A stretch of 64,000 nucleotides of DNA from Rhodococcus sp. 06-235-1A (lineage in GTDB: Bacteria > Actinomycetota > Actinomycetes > Mycobacteriales > Mycobacteriaceae): the NCBI RefSeq assembly GCF_002258785.1, contig NZ_NOYI01000014.1, positions 1 through 64,000 of the forward strand, written 5' to 3'. Shown one piece after another: positions 26,260-32,682 of the stretch. The translations under genes were made by a program, and so were the position numbers. Below the pieces are notes generated by a model that was given only the letters and a program-made list of their open reading frames with translations, did no database searches and was not told the origin of the DNA. The first letter of the stretch is position 1, and each line of letters opens with the position of its first letter.

Positions 26260-26662
26260 CATTGCCGCTCTGATCCCCAGCAACCCGTGGCTGATCGGGC
26301 TGGTGATCGTCCTCGTCGTCGTCCGCTACGTCGGGCAGATCGTCTCCGAGGTCTCCGAGACCGGCGCGAAGATCTTCGGTCCGCTCGGCAAGCGGTGGCG
26401 TGAGCGGGCCGAGCGTGAACGAGCTCGCGAAGCGGCCGACATCGTCGATCTCAAGCGGCAGGTCGACGCGCTCGAACCACGGGTGAAGGCCCTCACCGAA
26501 AAGGTCGCTCTCTACGAGGGCTACCTGGAGTATGACGCCACCTGGCACCGCGACGACAGCCTGTATGGCATCTCACAGGGCTGGGTGCGCCGTCCACCGC
26601 AGCACCGATCGCTGTACGAGTTCACGCGCGACCGCGAGCGCGACCTCGGCCAGCAGAACTGA
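26249..26662 (+). CDS. Membrane-anchored coiled-coil protein of the lysis region
   Basis: A 137-residue protein with one N-terminal span (about 12-32), then a long charged coiled coil (about 50-100) and a basic C-terminal part. GTG at 26249 is chosen because GGAGG lies 7 bases upstream. The layout (membrane anchor plus coiled coil) resembles the outer-layer disruption proteins in phages of mycolic-acid bacteria, but no sequence match proves it. Confidence 0.6.
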   Translation: MPTDIAALIPSNPWLIGLVIVLVVVRYVGQIVSEVSETGAKIFGPLGKRWRERAERERAREAADIVDLKRQVDALEPRVKALTEKVALYEGYLEYDATWHRDDSLYGISQGWVRRPPQHRSLYEFTRDRERDLGQQN

Positions 26663-26688
26663 CACAACGAAACGAGAGGGGACCGGAC

Positions 26689-27204
26689 ATGGTCATGGTG
26701 AATCTGGAGATCGATCTCGCCGACGTGGGTGGCCGTCCGGTCACCATGGCGCGTGCCGTGAGCGTCTACGCGCCGAAGCAGCGAGGCTCGGCAGTCACGC
26801 AGGATCGGGTCACGCTGACCGATCCTGTGTACGTCGATCTGGCAGCCGGGAAGGGCACGGTGCAAGTCGAGCCGGGGCCGCTGGTCGTACAGATCCGCGG
26901 CGGTATGACCGACGTGAAACCGAAGACGGTCGTCGTCCCGGACGACGGCCGGACCGAGATCTCGCTCCGCGAGGTACTCGACACGGCGTTCGTCTACGAA
27001 CCGGCAGTCGTCAACGCGGCGCAGCAGGCCGCTGTGCGCGCCGAGGCTGCGGCTGTGCGAGCCGAGGAAGCCGCAGCCGGGGGCGGTGGTGGAGGCGGGC
27101 AGTCGCTCGTGCCCGATCCGAACGACCCCGACACGTTCATCGTCGTCTCCGGTGGAGGCCTCGAACCCGATCCGTCCGATCCGGACACCTTCGAACTTTC
27201 CTGA
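26689..27204 (+). CDS. Tail-fibre-type phage protein with glycine-rich linker
   Basis: A 171-residue protein. Its beta-rich N-terminal domain (about 1-100) resembles virion-anchoring domains of fibre proteins. An Ala/Glu coiled stretch (about 105-128), a seven-glycine linker and two similar DP(N/S)DPDTF segments at the C-terminus follow. GAGAGGGGA precedes the ATG. It is placed after the lysis genes and before a further fibre-like gene and the SGNH hydrolase, as in several Rhodococcus/Gordonia phages. Confidence 0.66.
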   Translation: MVMVNLEIDLADVGGRPVTMARAVSVYAPKQRGSAVTQDRVTLTDPVYVDLAAGKGTVQVEPGPLVVQIRGGMTDVKPKTVVVPDDGRTEISLREVLDTAFVYEPAVVNAAQQAAVRAEAAAVRAEEAAAGGGGGGGQSLVPDPNDPDTFIVVSGGGLEPDPSDPDTFELS

Positions 27205-27216
27205 GAGGAACACCTG

Positions 27217-27585
27217 ATGGCACGCTTTCCGACCCTCGGACCGGGTGACAAGGTCCGCGACAAGCACCTTCCCGACCGGCTGACCGAAGAGTCACTCGAC
27301 TCCAGTTATGCACCCGTTTCTCGCGCGGCGAAGAACCCCGACGAGATCGCAGTCGGAGCGATCACCCGCTCCGCGAACGGCGCAGCCACCGGCTTCTCAG
27401 TCGTGTGGGACGACGGCGCGACCGGCGTTTTCGTCGGCACCGAATCGACCACCACTCCCGGCGCGATCGACAGCTACACGGTCACCCACGTCCTCGGTGG
27501 CGTGACCACCACCTACACCCAACCTGCCCTCACTCGGAACGCATCCGGCGCAGTGACGGCCCGACCCGCAATGACGGTGAGCTGA
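27217..27585 (+). CDS. Small fibre-like phage protein
   Basis: A 122-residue protein that starts with a short N-terminal segment (RFPTLGPGDKVRDKHLPDRL) of a kind that anchors actinophage fibres. The body is rich in Thr/Ser/Gly strands (WDDGATGVFVGTESTTTPGAIDSYTVTH). It probably forms a structural module between the virion and the hydrolase encoded three bases downstream. Confidence 0.65.
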   Translation: MARFPTLGPGDKVRDKHLPDRLTEESLDSSYAPVSRAAKNPDEIAVGAITRSANGAATGFSVVWDDGATGVFVGTESTTTPGAIDSYTVTHVLGGVTTTYTQPALTRNASGAVTARPAMTVS

Positions 27586-27587
27586 CA

Positions 27588-28847
27588 ATGGGAATCCTCG
27601 ACGCACCCGGTGTTTCTCAGACGAAGGTGGACACCACCGTTCTCGCCGAGTCGACCATCACGCCTCGACTCGCAGCGTTTCATCGCCTGATGAAGCGCAA
27701 GGTCCGTGACGTCCACTTCCTCGTGCTGAGTGACTCGACCGGCGCGGGACCTACCCGGTTCCCGCGACTGCTCGCGAACTACTTCGCCGCTGCGTACCCC
27801 GACTGGACGATCATCTGGGCACCGTGGGACGACGCCACCAAGACCTACCCGGTCGGCAACCGCGTCACCGTGCAGACCGGCACGTCCGGGCGCACGCTGA
27901 CGATCTGGAATGGCTCGGTATCGGGTGAGGTCATCAACTACGCCAGCGGCAATCGCGATGCCCTCACGGCCGGATTCACGCCGGACATCATCTACTTCAA
28001 CTACATGCACAACAGCCCGCAGGTCGGTGATGCGTACCGGGCGATCACGGTTCCGATCTACAACCTCTACATCAACAATTTTCCCGGCGCGTGCGTCATC
28101 GTCGGCACCCAGAACCCCCGCGCTACCACCGACGCGGCGTACGACCGGGGGCAGACCAACAATCAGGTCAACTTCGAGATGGCCGCGGTCCTCTCCCTGA
28201 CCTGCGTCGATGTCAACGCAATGTTCCTCGACTACAACGGCAACTACGCGACCGACCTGCTACTTCCTGACGGTCTGCACCCGAACGATTCTGTCGGTTC
28301 GCCGCTGTGGGCTGCGACGATCTGGGAGACCATCAAGCCAGGGCGACGCTCAGCCCGCGTCAGTCCACCGGTCGGGATGCCGACCCGGGTGTGGGTACCG
28401 GCAGCGAGCTTCACCGCTCTCGACGGCACGCCGCAGCTCGGCAACTACGGAGGCATTCCAGCGTGGGCGCTCGATCCGGCCGTCACCGAGTCCATCGTTG
28501 CAGTGATCGACTTCCCCCCGTCTTGGCGCACCATCAGCATCAACGGTTTTTGGATGACCGACGCGGCACAGTCCGGCAATGCACGAATCATCGGTAGTCA
28601 CCAGTACCTCGGCAACCGAAACGGCATCACGTCCTCGCTGAACCTCGGCACCTGGGCCGATTCGGGTTCGTCCACCCAGTCGCTTCCGAATGCGGCGAAG
28701 CGCACGACGGTCGGATCGATCTGGGACCGTACGAGTCTCGGTGGTTTCCCGATGGCGCTCAAGATCGCCAGGCTCGGCGCTGACGCCTTGGATACGATGC
28801 CCGCCGACGCCCTTTTCCTCGGCCTACAGGTGATTCAGTCCTACTGA
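27588..28847 (+). CDS. Tail-associated SGNH hydrolase
   Basis: A 419-residue protein. Residues about 40-245 form an SGNH/GDSL-type esterase domain: FLVLSDSTG places nucleophile S50, the TLTIWNGS strand lies near 103-110, and LLLPDGLHPND gives D228 and H231. The C-terminal half (about 255-419) is beta-rich and may bind the virion or the receptor. Such enzymes on fibres deacylate envelope glycolipids or polysaccharides during adsorption. The substrate is unknown. Its 3' end overlaps the convergent paralogue by 7 bases. Confidence 0.85.
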   Translation: MGILDAPGVSQTKVDTTVLAESTITPRLAAFHRLMKRKVRDVHFLVLSDSTGAGPTRFPRLLANYFAAAYPDWTIIWAPWDDATKTYPVGNRVTVQTGTSGRTLTIWNGSVSGEVINYASGNRDALTAGFTPDIIYFNYMHNSPQVGDAYRAITVPIYNLYINNFPGACVIVGTQNPRATTDAAYDRGQTNNQVNFEMAAVLSLTCVDVNAMFLDYNGNYATDLLLPDGLHPNDSVGSPLWAATIWETIKPGRRSARVSPPVGMPTRVWVPAASFTALDGTPQLGNYGGIPAWALDPAVTESIVAVIDFPPSWRTISINGFWMTDAAQSGNARIIGSHQYLGNRNGITSSLNLGTWADSGSSTQSLPNAAKRTTVGSIWDRTSLGGFPMALKIARLGADALDTMPADALFLGLQVIQSY

Positions 28848-29710
28848 GGTAAAGCGAGGGCCGTCGACACGACCTGCTCCCACAGTTCCTCGCCGGCGCG
28901 GCTCGGGTGGAAGCGGTCCGGTTCCAGCAGGGGCGCAAGGTCGGGGGCCTGCTGGAACGCAGTCCACACGTCGATCAGGGCGGGCCGCGCCGCCTCGGAC
29001 TCGAACTGTTTGCGTAGAGCAGCAACGGTTGCTGCCTGGCGGTCGGCTGCATCGTCGAGACGCGGGTTCTGCAAGATCACGGCAACCGCCGTGTCGGGCA
29101 GAGTGCGGCGAACCATCTGCGTGACGCCGCTGACTCCCTGCGAGACATCGGTCTGATTGTGAGCGTGGCTGAACACGACGAAGTTCGGCGTCTCGGGCAC
29201 GAGCGCATCCCAGTTCGCCTGGGAGTAGACGGTGTTCTTCCCCGCCGCAGAGCCGTTCCAGATCGTGAGCGTCGGTACGCCCCCAGGGCCGAACTTGGAT
29301 TCTGTCGTGTACTGATTCAGGTCTGGATCCCAGTCGTGGATGAGCACGGATCGTCCGAGCCGTGAAAGGTGCTGCGCGAGGATGTAGACCCATTCGGCTT
29401 CGCCGTTACCGGTGGAGTCTCCGACGACGGTCATCACGTAAGGCTCGGGTGCGAGCAGTGCTTGCCCGACTGCCGCCAGGTCGGTCTTGCCGCTGACTGG
29501 CGTCACGTCGTCGGGGACTTCATAGCCGACCGATTCGGTGGCTTCCGCTCCCGCAAGTCGGTTCTGGTCGTACGCCAGGCCGACGCCGACGGCGACGACC
29601 ATCACCAGTCCGAGCACGCCAGCGATGATGAGATTCCGTTTGTGGGGGTCGCTCGGTGCTGACGGGAACGCACGGCCCCGCTTGCTGCTCTTAGCCATGC
29701 GCTGCATCAT
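28841..29710 (-). CDS. Membrane-anchored SGNH hydrolase (lysogenic conversion candidate)
   Basis: A 289-residue protein with a basic N-terminus, one membrane span (about 26-47) and an extracytoplasmic SGNH domain. TVVGDSTGNG places S99, PTLTIWNGS lies near 146-154, and LLEPDRFHPSRAG gives D265 and H268. Block order and the shared TIWNGS motif make it a paralogue of the tail hydrolase across the convergent junction. The reverse orientation suggests expression in the lysogen, at the cell surface. It may strip the receptor modification that the phage uses, giving superinfection exclusion (inference). In-frame ATGs at 29710, 29707 and 29698 leave the start open. Confidence 0.82.
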   Translation of the reverse strand: MMQRMAKSSKRGRAFPSAPSDPHKRNLIIAGVLGLVMVVAVGVGLAYDQNRLAGAEATESVGYEVPDDVTPVSGKTDLAAVGQALLAPEPYVMTVVGDSTGNGEAEWVYILAQHLSRLGRSVLIHDWDPDLNQYTTESKFGPGGVPTLTIWNGSAAGKNTVYSQANWDALVPETPNFVVFSHAHNQTDVSQGVSGVTQMVRRTLPDTAVAVILQNPRLDDAADRQAATVAALRKQFESEAARPALIDVWTAFQQAPDLAPLLEPDRFHPSRAGEELWEQVVSTALALPQ

Positions 29711-29738
29711 GCCGTACCGCTCGGTCGGGCCGCGATCT

Positions 29739-29990
29739 GAACGGGTGCATCACAGTGTCGCGATGTACTCCCGCAAGAACTCCGGCGTGACCTTATCCCG
29801 GTATCTGTTGATGATCAGTTGCACTTCCTCGGGCAGCTCTGCGAGGTCACCACCATCAAGAACGTGGCGGGCCTGCTTAGCCGTGAGGCCCGCAGCATCG
29901 AGGCCCTTGAAGAGAAGGGTGCGGTTGTCTGTCATGCGCAGGGACACTACAGAGTCGACCGATTGAATGACCCCTGCCGAACGGGTGCAT
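29739..29990. repeat. 12-bp direct repeats flanking a small reverse gene
   Basis: GAACGGGTGCAT occurs at 29739-29750 and again at 29979-29990, 240 bp apart. The first copy touches the stop codon of the small reverse-strand gene and the second lies just upstream of its start region. They could be operators or a trace of cassette insertion. Confidence 0.6.
29750..29935 (-). CDS. Small phage accessory protein, unknown function
   Basis: A 61-residue helical protein beginning MTDNRTLLF and containing GLTAKQARHVLDGGDLAELPEEVQ. An upstream in-frame GTG at 29947 is possible. No ribosome site is visible, so the mRNA may be leaderless. It sits in the reverse-strand accessory cluster behind the tail genes, typical of genes expressed from the prophage. 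No family is recognised. Confidence 0.55.
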   Translation of the reverse strand: MTDNRTLLFKGLDAAGLTAKQARHVLDGGDLAELPEEVQLIINRYRDKVTPEFLREYIATL

Positions 29991-30016
29991 AACGCGAGAA
30001 ATGACTCCTCTGTGCG

Positions 30017-30048
30017 TTGGGGGATGACCGCGGCGACGGCACTATAAC
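30017..30048 (+). promoter_or_regulatory. Candidate promoter of the small Cys/His-rich gene
   Basis: TATAAC at 30043-30048 is a good -10 hexamer in otherwise GC-rich DNA. TTGGGG at 30017-30022 is a possible -35 with a 20-base gap, longer than ideal. AGGAGG follows at 30050. The placement suggests expression independent of the late operon. Confidence 0.45.
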
Positions 30049-30065
30049 GAGGAGGGTGGCGGCAA

Positions 30066-30257
30066 TTGGGACGAATCTGGAAGGGCTCATGCGCAGAGCC
30101 GGGGCCCTACGAGGCGCACTGCACCCAGAACCGATGGCATAGGTACAGCTGCTACGACGCAGGCGAAGACGTCTCGTTCAACGATCGGCAGGACTTCCGT
30201 CACGACTGCACCGATCCGGACTGCGACCGTCAGCACTTCACCAACGAAGGGGACTGA
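30066..30257 (+). CDS. Small Cys/His-rich protein
   Basis: A 63-residue protein starting at TTG, 10 bases after a perfect AGGAGG. It contains five cysteines and four histidines (SCAEPG, AHCTQ, YSCYD, HDCTDPDCDRQH), suggesting one or two metal-binding knuckles. It has its own likely promoter, so it may be made in the lysogen. Its stop directly abuts the stop of a convergent reverse gene. Confidence 0.6.
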   Translation: MGRIWKGSCAEPGPYEAHCTQNRWHRYSCYDAGEDVSFNDRQDFRHDCTDPDCDRQHFTNEGD

Positions 30258-30482
30258 CTATCGAGCACGGCCGTCGAAGCTGCTGTCTGTGCATTCGGCG
30301 GTCATCGCTGGTGTGTAGATCACAGCGTCGCACTCTCGGCAGGCATGAGTGCGGTGGTGGTGAATCTCGCAGGAGCACACCTGCGATCCGACGAGGACGC
30401 GCCCTGGTCCGAGACGGTGGCCCCGCGGGCAGAACTTCGGTGCCGGTTCTGCCCATTGGTCGCCACGGCGATACAAGTCCAT
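30258..30482 (-). CDS. Small zinc-ribbon-like protein
   Basis: A 74-residue protein with CPRGHRLGPGRVLVGSQVCSC, a run of histidines and THACRECDAVIYTP. This arrangement is shared by many short actinobacterial and actinophage proteins of unknown function, probably zinc-binding. ATG at 30482 is chosen because the conserved-looking region starts there; the frame stays open to 30512. It is convergent with the small Cys/His-rich gene. No ribosome site is seen. Confidence 0.6.
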   Translation of the reverse strand: MDLYRRGDQWAEPAPKFCPRGHRLGPGRVLVGSQVCSCEIHHHRTHACRECDAVIYTPAMTAECTDSSFDGRAR

Positions 30483-30529
30483 CCGACAGACGATAAGTAC
30501 CGACTCCGACACTGCGCTTGGAATCTATG

Positions 30530-30561
30530 CCCCCACCTCTTCGGAGGTGGGGGTCATTTTT
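30530..30561 (+). terminator. Strong intrinsic terminator (10-bp stem, TTCG loop)
   Basis: CCCCCACCTC (30530-30539) pairs perfectly with GAGGTGGGGG (30544-30553) around a TTCG tetraloop, followed by TCATTTTT. The T tract is on the forward side, so it stops transcripts of the small forward gene and perhaps late read-through. The stem also lies 14 bases after the stop of the reverse DUF4429 gene and may end that transcript too. Confidence 0.88.
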
Positions 30562-30574
30562 CGTTGGCGGAGCT

Positions 30575-31060
30575 CTATCCGCCTTGCAGCCAATCGAGCA
30601 GTGGACTCTCGCGCGGGGCGAGCCCTGCGGTCCCGCGGCCGGGCATTGCCTGTCGCCGGTCTGGCTCGAAGTCGTCGACGCGAGGCGCGCGAGCTATCGC
30701 TGCCTCGAGCGCGTCGAGGAACGGCTCGACGGGTACGGCAGGCACCGTGGCGAAGATGTTCAGGTCGGTGTGGGGTTGCTCGACGGGCTGACCTCTAACG
30801 ATCAAGTGGACGTAGTGCACGCCCATTGTCGGCGCGAAGGGGCGGTCCACCCCGTCGATCGCGCCGAGTGGAATGGTGCGAGGTGAAGCTCGGCGCTTAC
30901 GTTTCGAGTGCGCGATTCCTGAGAACTCCAGAATCACGTTTTCGGAGGTGAGCGTGACGGTGCTTCCGGCGATGCCGTTGTAAACCATCGGCACAACAGG
31001 CGCGGCCTGCACCTCTGGTCGCCGAAGGCCTGGTCGTCTGCCTGCAACGTATCTCGCCAT
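30575..31060 (-). CDS. DUF4429-like protein
   Basis: A 161-residue protein. Residues about 25-115 contain VYNGIAGSTVTLTSENVILEFSG and PRTIPLGAIDGVD, the pattern of the actinobacterial DUF4429 fold (PH-like). The C-terminal tail is Pro/Arg-rich. Such genes often accompany integrases in actinophages, but the function is unknown. Its ribosome site GGAGAGG lies inside the right arm of a 13-bp hairpin, so translation may be controlled by RNA folding. It is the last gene of the integrase operon before the strong terminator. Confidence 0.72.
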   Translation of the reverse strand: MARYVAGRRPGLRRPEVQAAPVVPMVYNGIAGSTVTLTSENVILEFSGIAHSKRKRRASPRTIPLGAIDGVDRPFAPTMGVHYVHLIVRGQPVEQPHTDLNIFATVPAVPVEPFLDALEAAIARAPRVDDFEPDRRQAMPGRGTAGLAPRESPLLDWLQGG

Positions 31061-31062
31061 AC

Positions 31063-31098
31063 CGTTCGCCTCTCCCCATGGTGGTGGAGAGGCGAACG
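31063..31098 (-). promoter_or_regulatory. Hairpin covering the DUF4429 ribosome site
   Basis: Thirteen-base arms (31063-31075 with 31086-31098) pair perfectly around a 10-base loop. Read on the reverse strand, the 3' arm contains GGAGAGG and ends 2 bases before the start codon. The stem would hide the ribosome site unless opened by a translating ribosome, a protein or a competing structure. It may also end part of the upstream DUF2637 transcript. Confidence 0.7.
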
Positions 31099-31111
31099 AT
31101 ACCCGGCATGG

Positions 31112-31615
31112 TTAGACAGTTGCTTCGTTCCGCGAGGCTCGAAACGATGCGCCGAAGTCTTTGACCTCCCCGCTGTTCTGTTCCATGACGGTGATCAGTT
31201 GGGCAGGCCGGGCAACTGTTTCGCGCTGCGCTGTCGGGGCGCTGCGGGTGAACAGTAAGTAGGTGAGGTGTGTGACGGCGAGGAGTGACAGCGGCGGGAC
31301 GGCCGCGACGAGGATGCGTACGGCGAGGGGAAGATCCCCGGTGTAGGTGGCGTGCAACGTGTTCCCGGCAAGTGAGATCGCCGCTCCGGTGGCAAGCAGC
31401 GACCAGGCATACCAGCGGTGTTCGTCGAGCGCGACTACAGCGACGGTGGCGACCAGGACCAGGCCGTCGACGATGAGCGGCCATACCCAGGATTGCGAGG
31501 TCGGTACGCCGGATCGGTCGGCCAGGTCTCGTAGTGCGGTGAAGCTGAGCCAGAATGCGCCTAGCGCAATGAGTGTCGTGCCGACGATGGAAGCGGCGGA
31601 TGGAAAGCGTGACAT
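31112..31615 (-). CDS. DUF2637 membrane protein
   Basis: A 167-residue protein with four hydrophobic spans (about 8-28, 43-63, 70-90, 100-125) and the typical FWLSFTALRDLADRSGVP...WPLIVDGLVLVATV sequence of DUF2637. This family is common on actinobacterial mobile elements and is related to spread proteins (SpdB) of plasmids. It starts 23 bases after the integrase stop behind AGGGGGG, so it is co-transcribed with the integrase. Its role in the prophage is unknown. Confidence 0.8.
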   Translation of the reverse strand: MSRFPSAASIVGTTLIALGAFWLSFTALRDLADRSGVPTSQSWVWPLIVDGLVLVATVAVVALDEHRWYAWSLLATGAAISLAGNTLHATYTGDLPLAVRILVAAVPPLSLLAVTHLTYLLFTRSAPTAQRETVARPAQLITVMEQNSGEVKDFGASFRASRNEATV

Positions 31616-31638
31616 GTGGTCCCCCCTGTAATGGTCTG

Positions 31639-32529
31639 TTACTGGCAGTGTTCTTCGGACTGCGCAAGCGAGCGTTTTGGCCGGCGTTTGTTCATGGTGC
31701 GGAGTCCGGCTCCGAGTTTGTCGACACTCTTCGCGCCACGTCTGACGTTGCCGCCCATGTAGATGGACGTGGTTGCGAGATCCTCGTGTCCCATGGCTTC
31801 CTGGATGTCGCGTGGGTCCGCCCCGAGGTCAGCGAGTTTGGTGGCGAATCGGTGACGCAACGTGTGAATTGTGTACGGCAGGCCGACGCCTTTGAGGTGC
31901 GCTGAGGCGGCACGCGTGACGCCGTTCGGGGTGAAGGCTTTACCGTCGCTCGGTCGACGGAAGATGCAGCCTTGACGGACCATGAACATCTGTAGCTCGT
32001 CGAAGACGTCGGGCGGTACGCGCACGATCCGCTCTTTGCCGCCCTTGCCGTGAACCGTGAGAAATGCTCCCCCGTTGTCGGCCTCCCGGAAGTCGCCCCG
32101 AGCCACCTTTGAGATCTCGGAGGCGCGCAGGCCGCAGTATCCGGCGAGCAAGAACCAGCCGTACAGCTGCGCGTCGTACTGGCTGGTGATCAGAGCGACC
32201 TCCAGATCCTTCTCGGGGATCGGACGCGGCAGACGGCGCTTGATGCGGGGCATCACGAGGTCTCTCGCCACGTCGCGGTCGAGTAGACCAGTGTCGTGTG
32301 CCCATGCATAGAACGCGCTCACGTGGGAGCTGTATGTCTGCACGCTCGACGCGCACACACGGAGACTGCACTGCCAACGCTCGAGGTCTTCCTCGGTGGC
32401 GTCGAGCAGCGGCTTGCCGAGAAACTGTGAGAGGCGGACTAGCTGGCCTCGACGGTGCGTGATGGTCGATTCTTGGGAGTTGCGACGCTTCAAGTAGCTG
32501 ACATGTTTAACGATGCTTGAATCGGTCAT
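31639..32529 (-). CDS. int: Tyrosine integrase
   Basis: A 296-residue site-specific recombinase. Residues about 1-90 are the SAM-like core-binding domain. The catalytic residues are R135 (CGLRASE), K162 (HGKGGKER), H222 and R225 (HTLRHRF), H248 (AMGHED) and Y257 (STSIYMG-type motif). ATG at 32529 is chosen because AGGTGGAG lies just upstream; the frame stays open to 32574. It integrates the phage at attB and, with an excisionase not seen here, excises it. It is the last prophage gene, so attR lies just beyond. Confidence 0.93.
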   Translation of the reverse strand: MTDSSIVKHVSYLKRRNSQESTITHRRGQLVRLSQFLGKPLLDATEEDLERWQCSLRVCASSVQTYSSHVSAFYAWAHDTGLLDRDVARDLVMPRIKRRLPRPIPEKDLEVALITSQYDAQLYGWFLLAGYCGLRASEISKVARGDFREADNGGAFLTVHGKGGKERIVRVPPDVFDELQMFMVRQGCIFRRPSDGKAFTPNGVTRAASAHLKGVGLPYTIHTLRHRFATKLADLGADPRDIQEAMGHEDLATTSIYMGGNVRRGAKSVDKLGAGLRTMNKRRPKRSLAQSEEHCQ

Positions 32530-32682
32530 GTCTCCACCTTTAGTTGAAGTCAAGACCGACACGCCGGTTTTCACCGAATATTTCCGTGATCGACCGGCAG
32601 CGACGTGCGGGGCCCTGACGTGCGCTTTTTACCCAGGATCCGCACGTTACGAGGAACATACTTCGGAGTAAGGTCGGCTCGC
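32530..32682. other. Right prophage junction (attR region)
   Basis: These 153 bases lie between the integrase start and the first host gene and must contain the attR core. No tRNA is present, so integration is probably intergenic or at a gene end. The core cannot be defined because attL is outside the window. The right part also holds the leader of the host reductase gene (GGAGTAAGG before its ATG). Confidence 0.6.

Larger units (their letters stand above)
1..32600. mobile_element. Prophage, late half (siphovirus, HK97-type head)
   Basis: The segment carries a continuous phage late region on the forward strand (terminase, portal, MuF protein, scaffold, capsid, connectors, tail tube, chaperones, tape measure, baseplate, lysin, holin, fibres). 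Reverse-strand lysogeny genes and a tyrosine integrase follow. Almost every late gene overlaps or abuts the next, as in one long late operon. No early, repressor or replication gene is present, so the left end and attL lie before the window. The right end must fall between the integrase start and the acyl-CoA reductase gene; 32600 is an approximate boundary. All structural modules expected for a siphovirus are present and uninterrupted, which suggests an intact prophage, although lytic ability cannot be judged without the early genes. Confidence 0.93.

Noticed and set aside
30345..30791. Forward open frame of 148 codons crossing the strong terminator
   Set aside because: It runs through the perfect TTCG hairpin and lies opposite the zinc-ribbon-like and DUF4429 genes; it has no ribosome site.
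32530..32682. tRNA gene as integration target
   Set aside because: No cloverleaf can be formed on either strand here; no tRNA was seen anywhere in the window.
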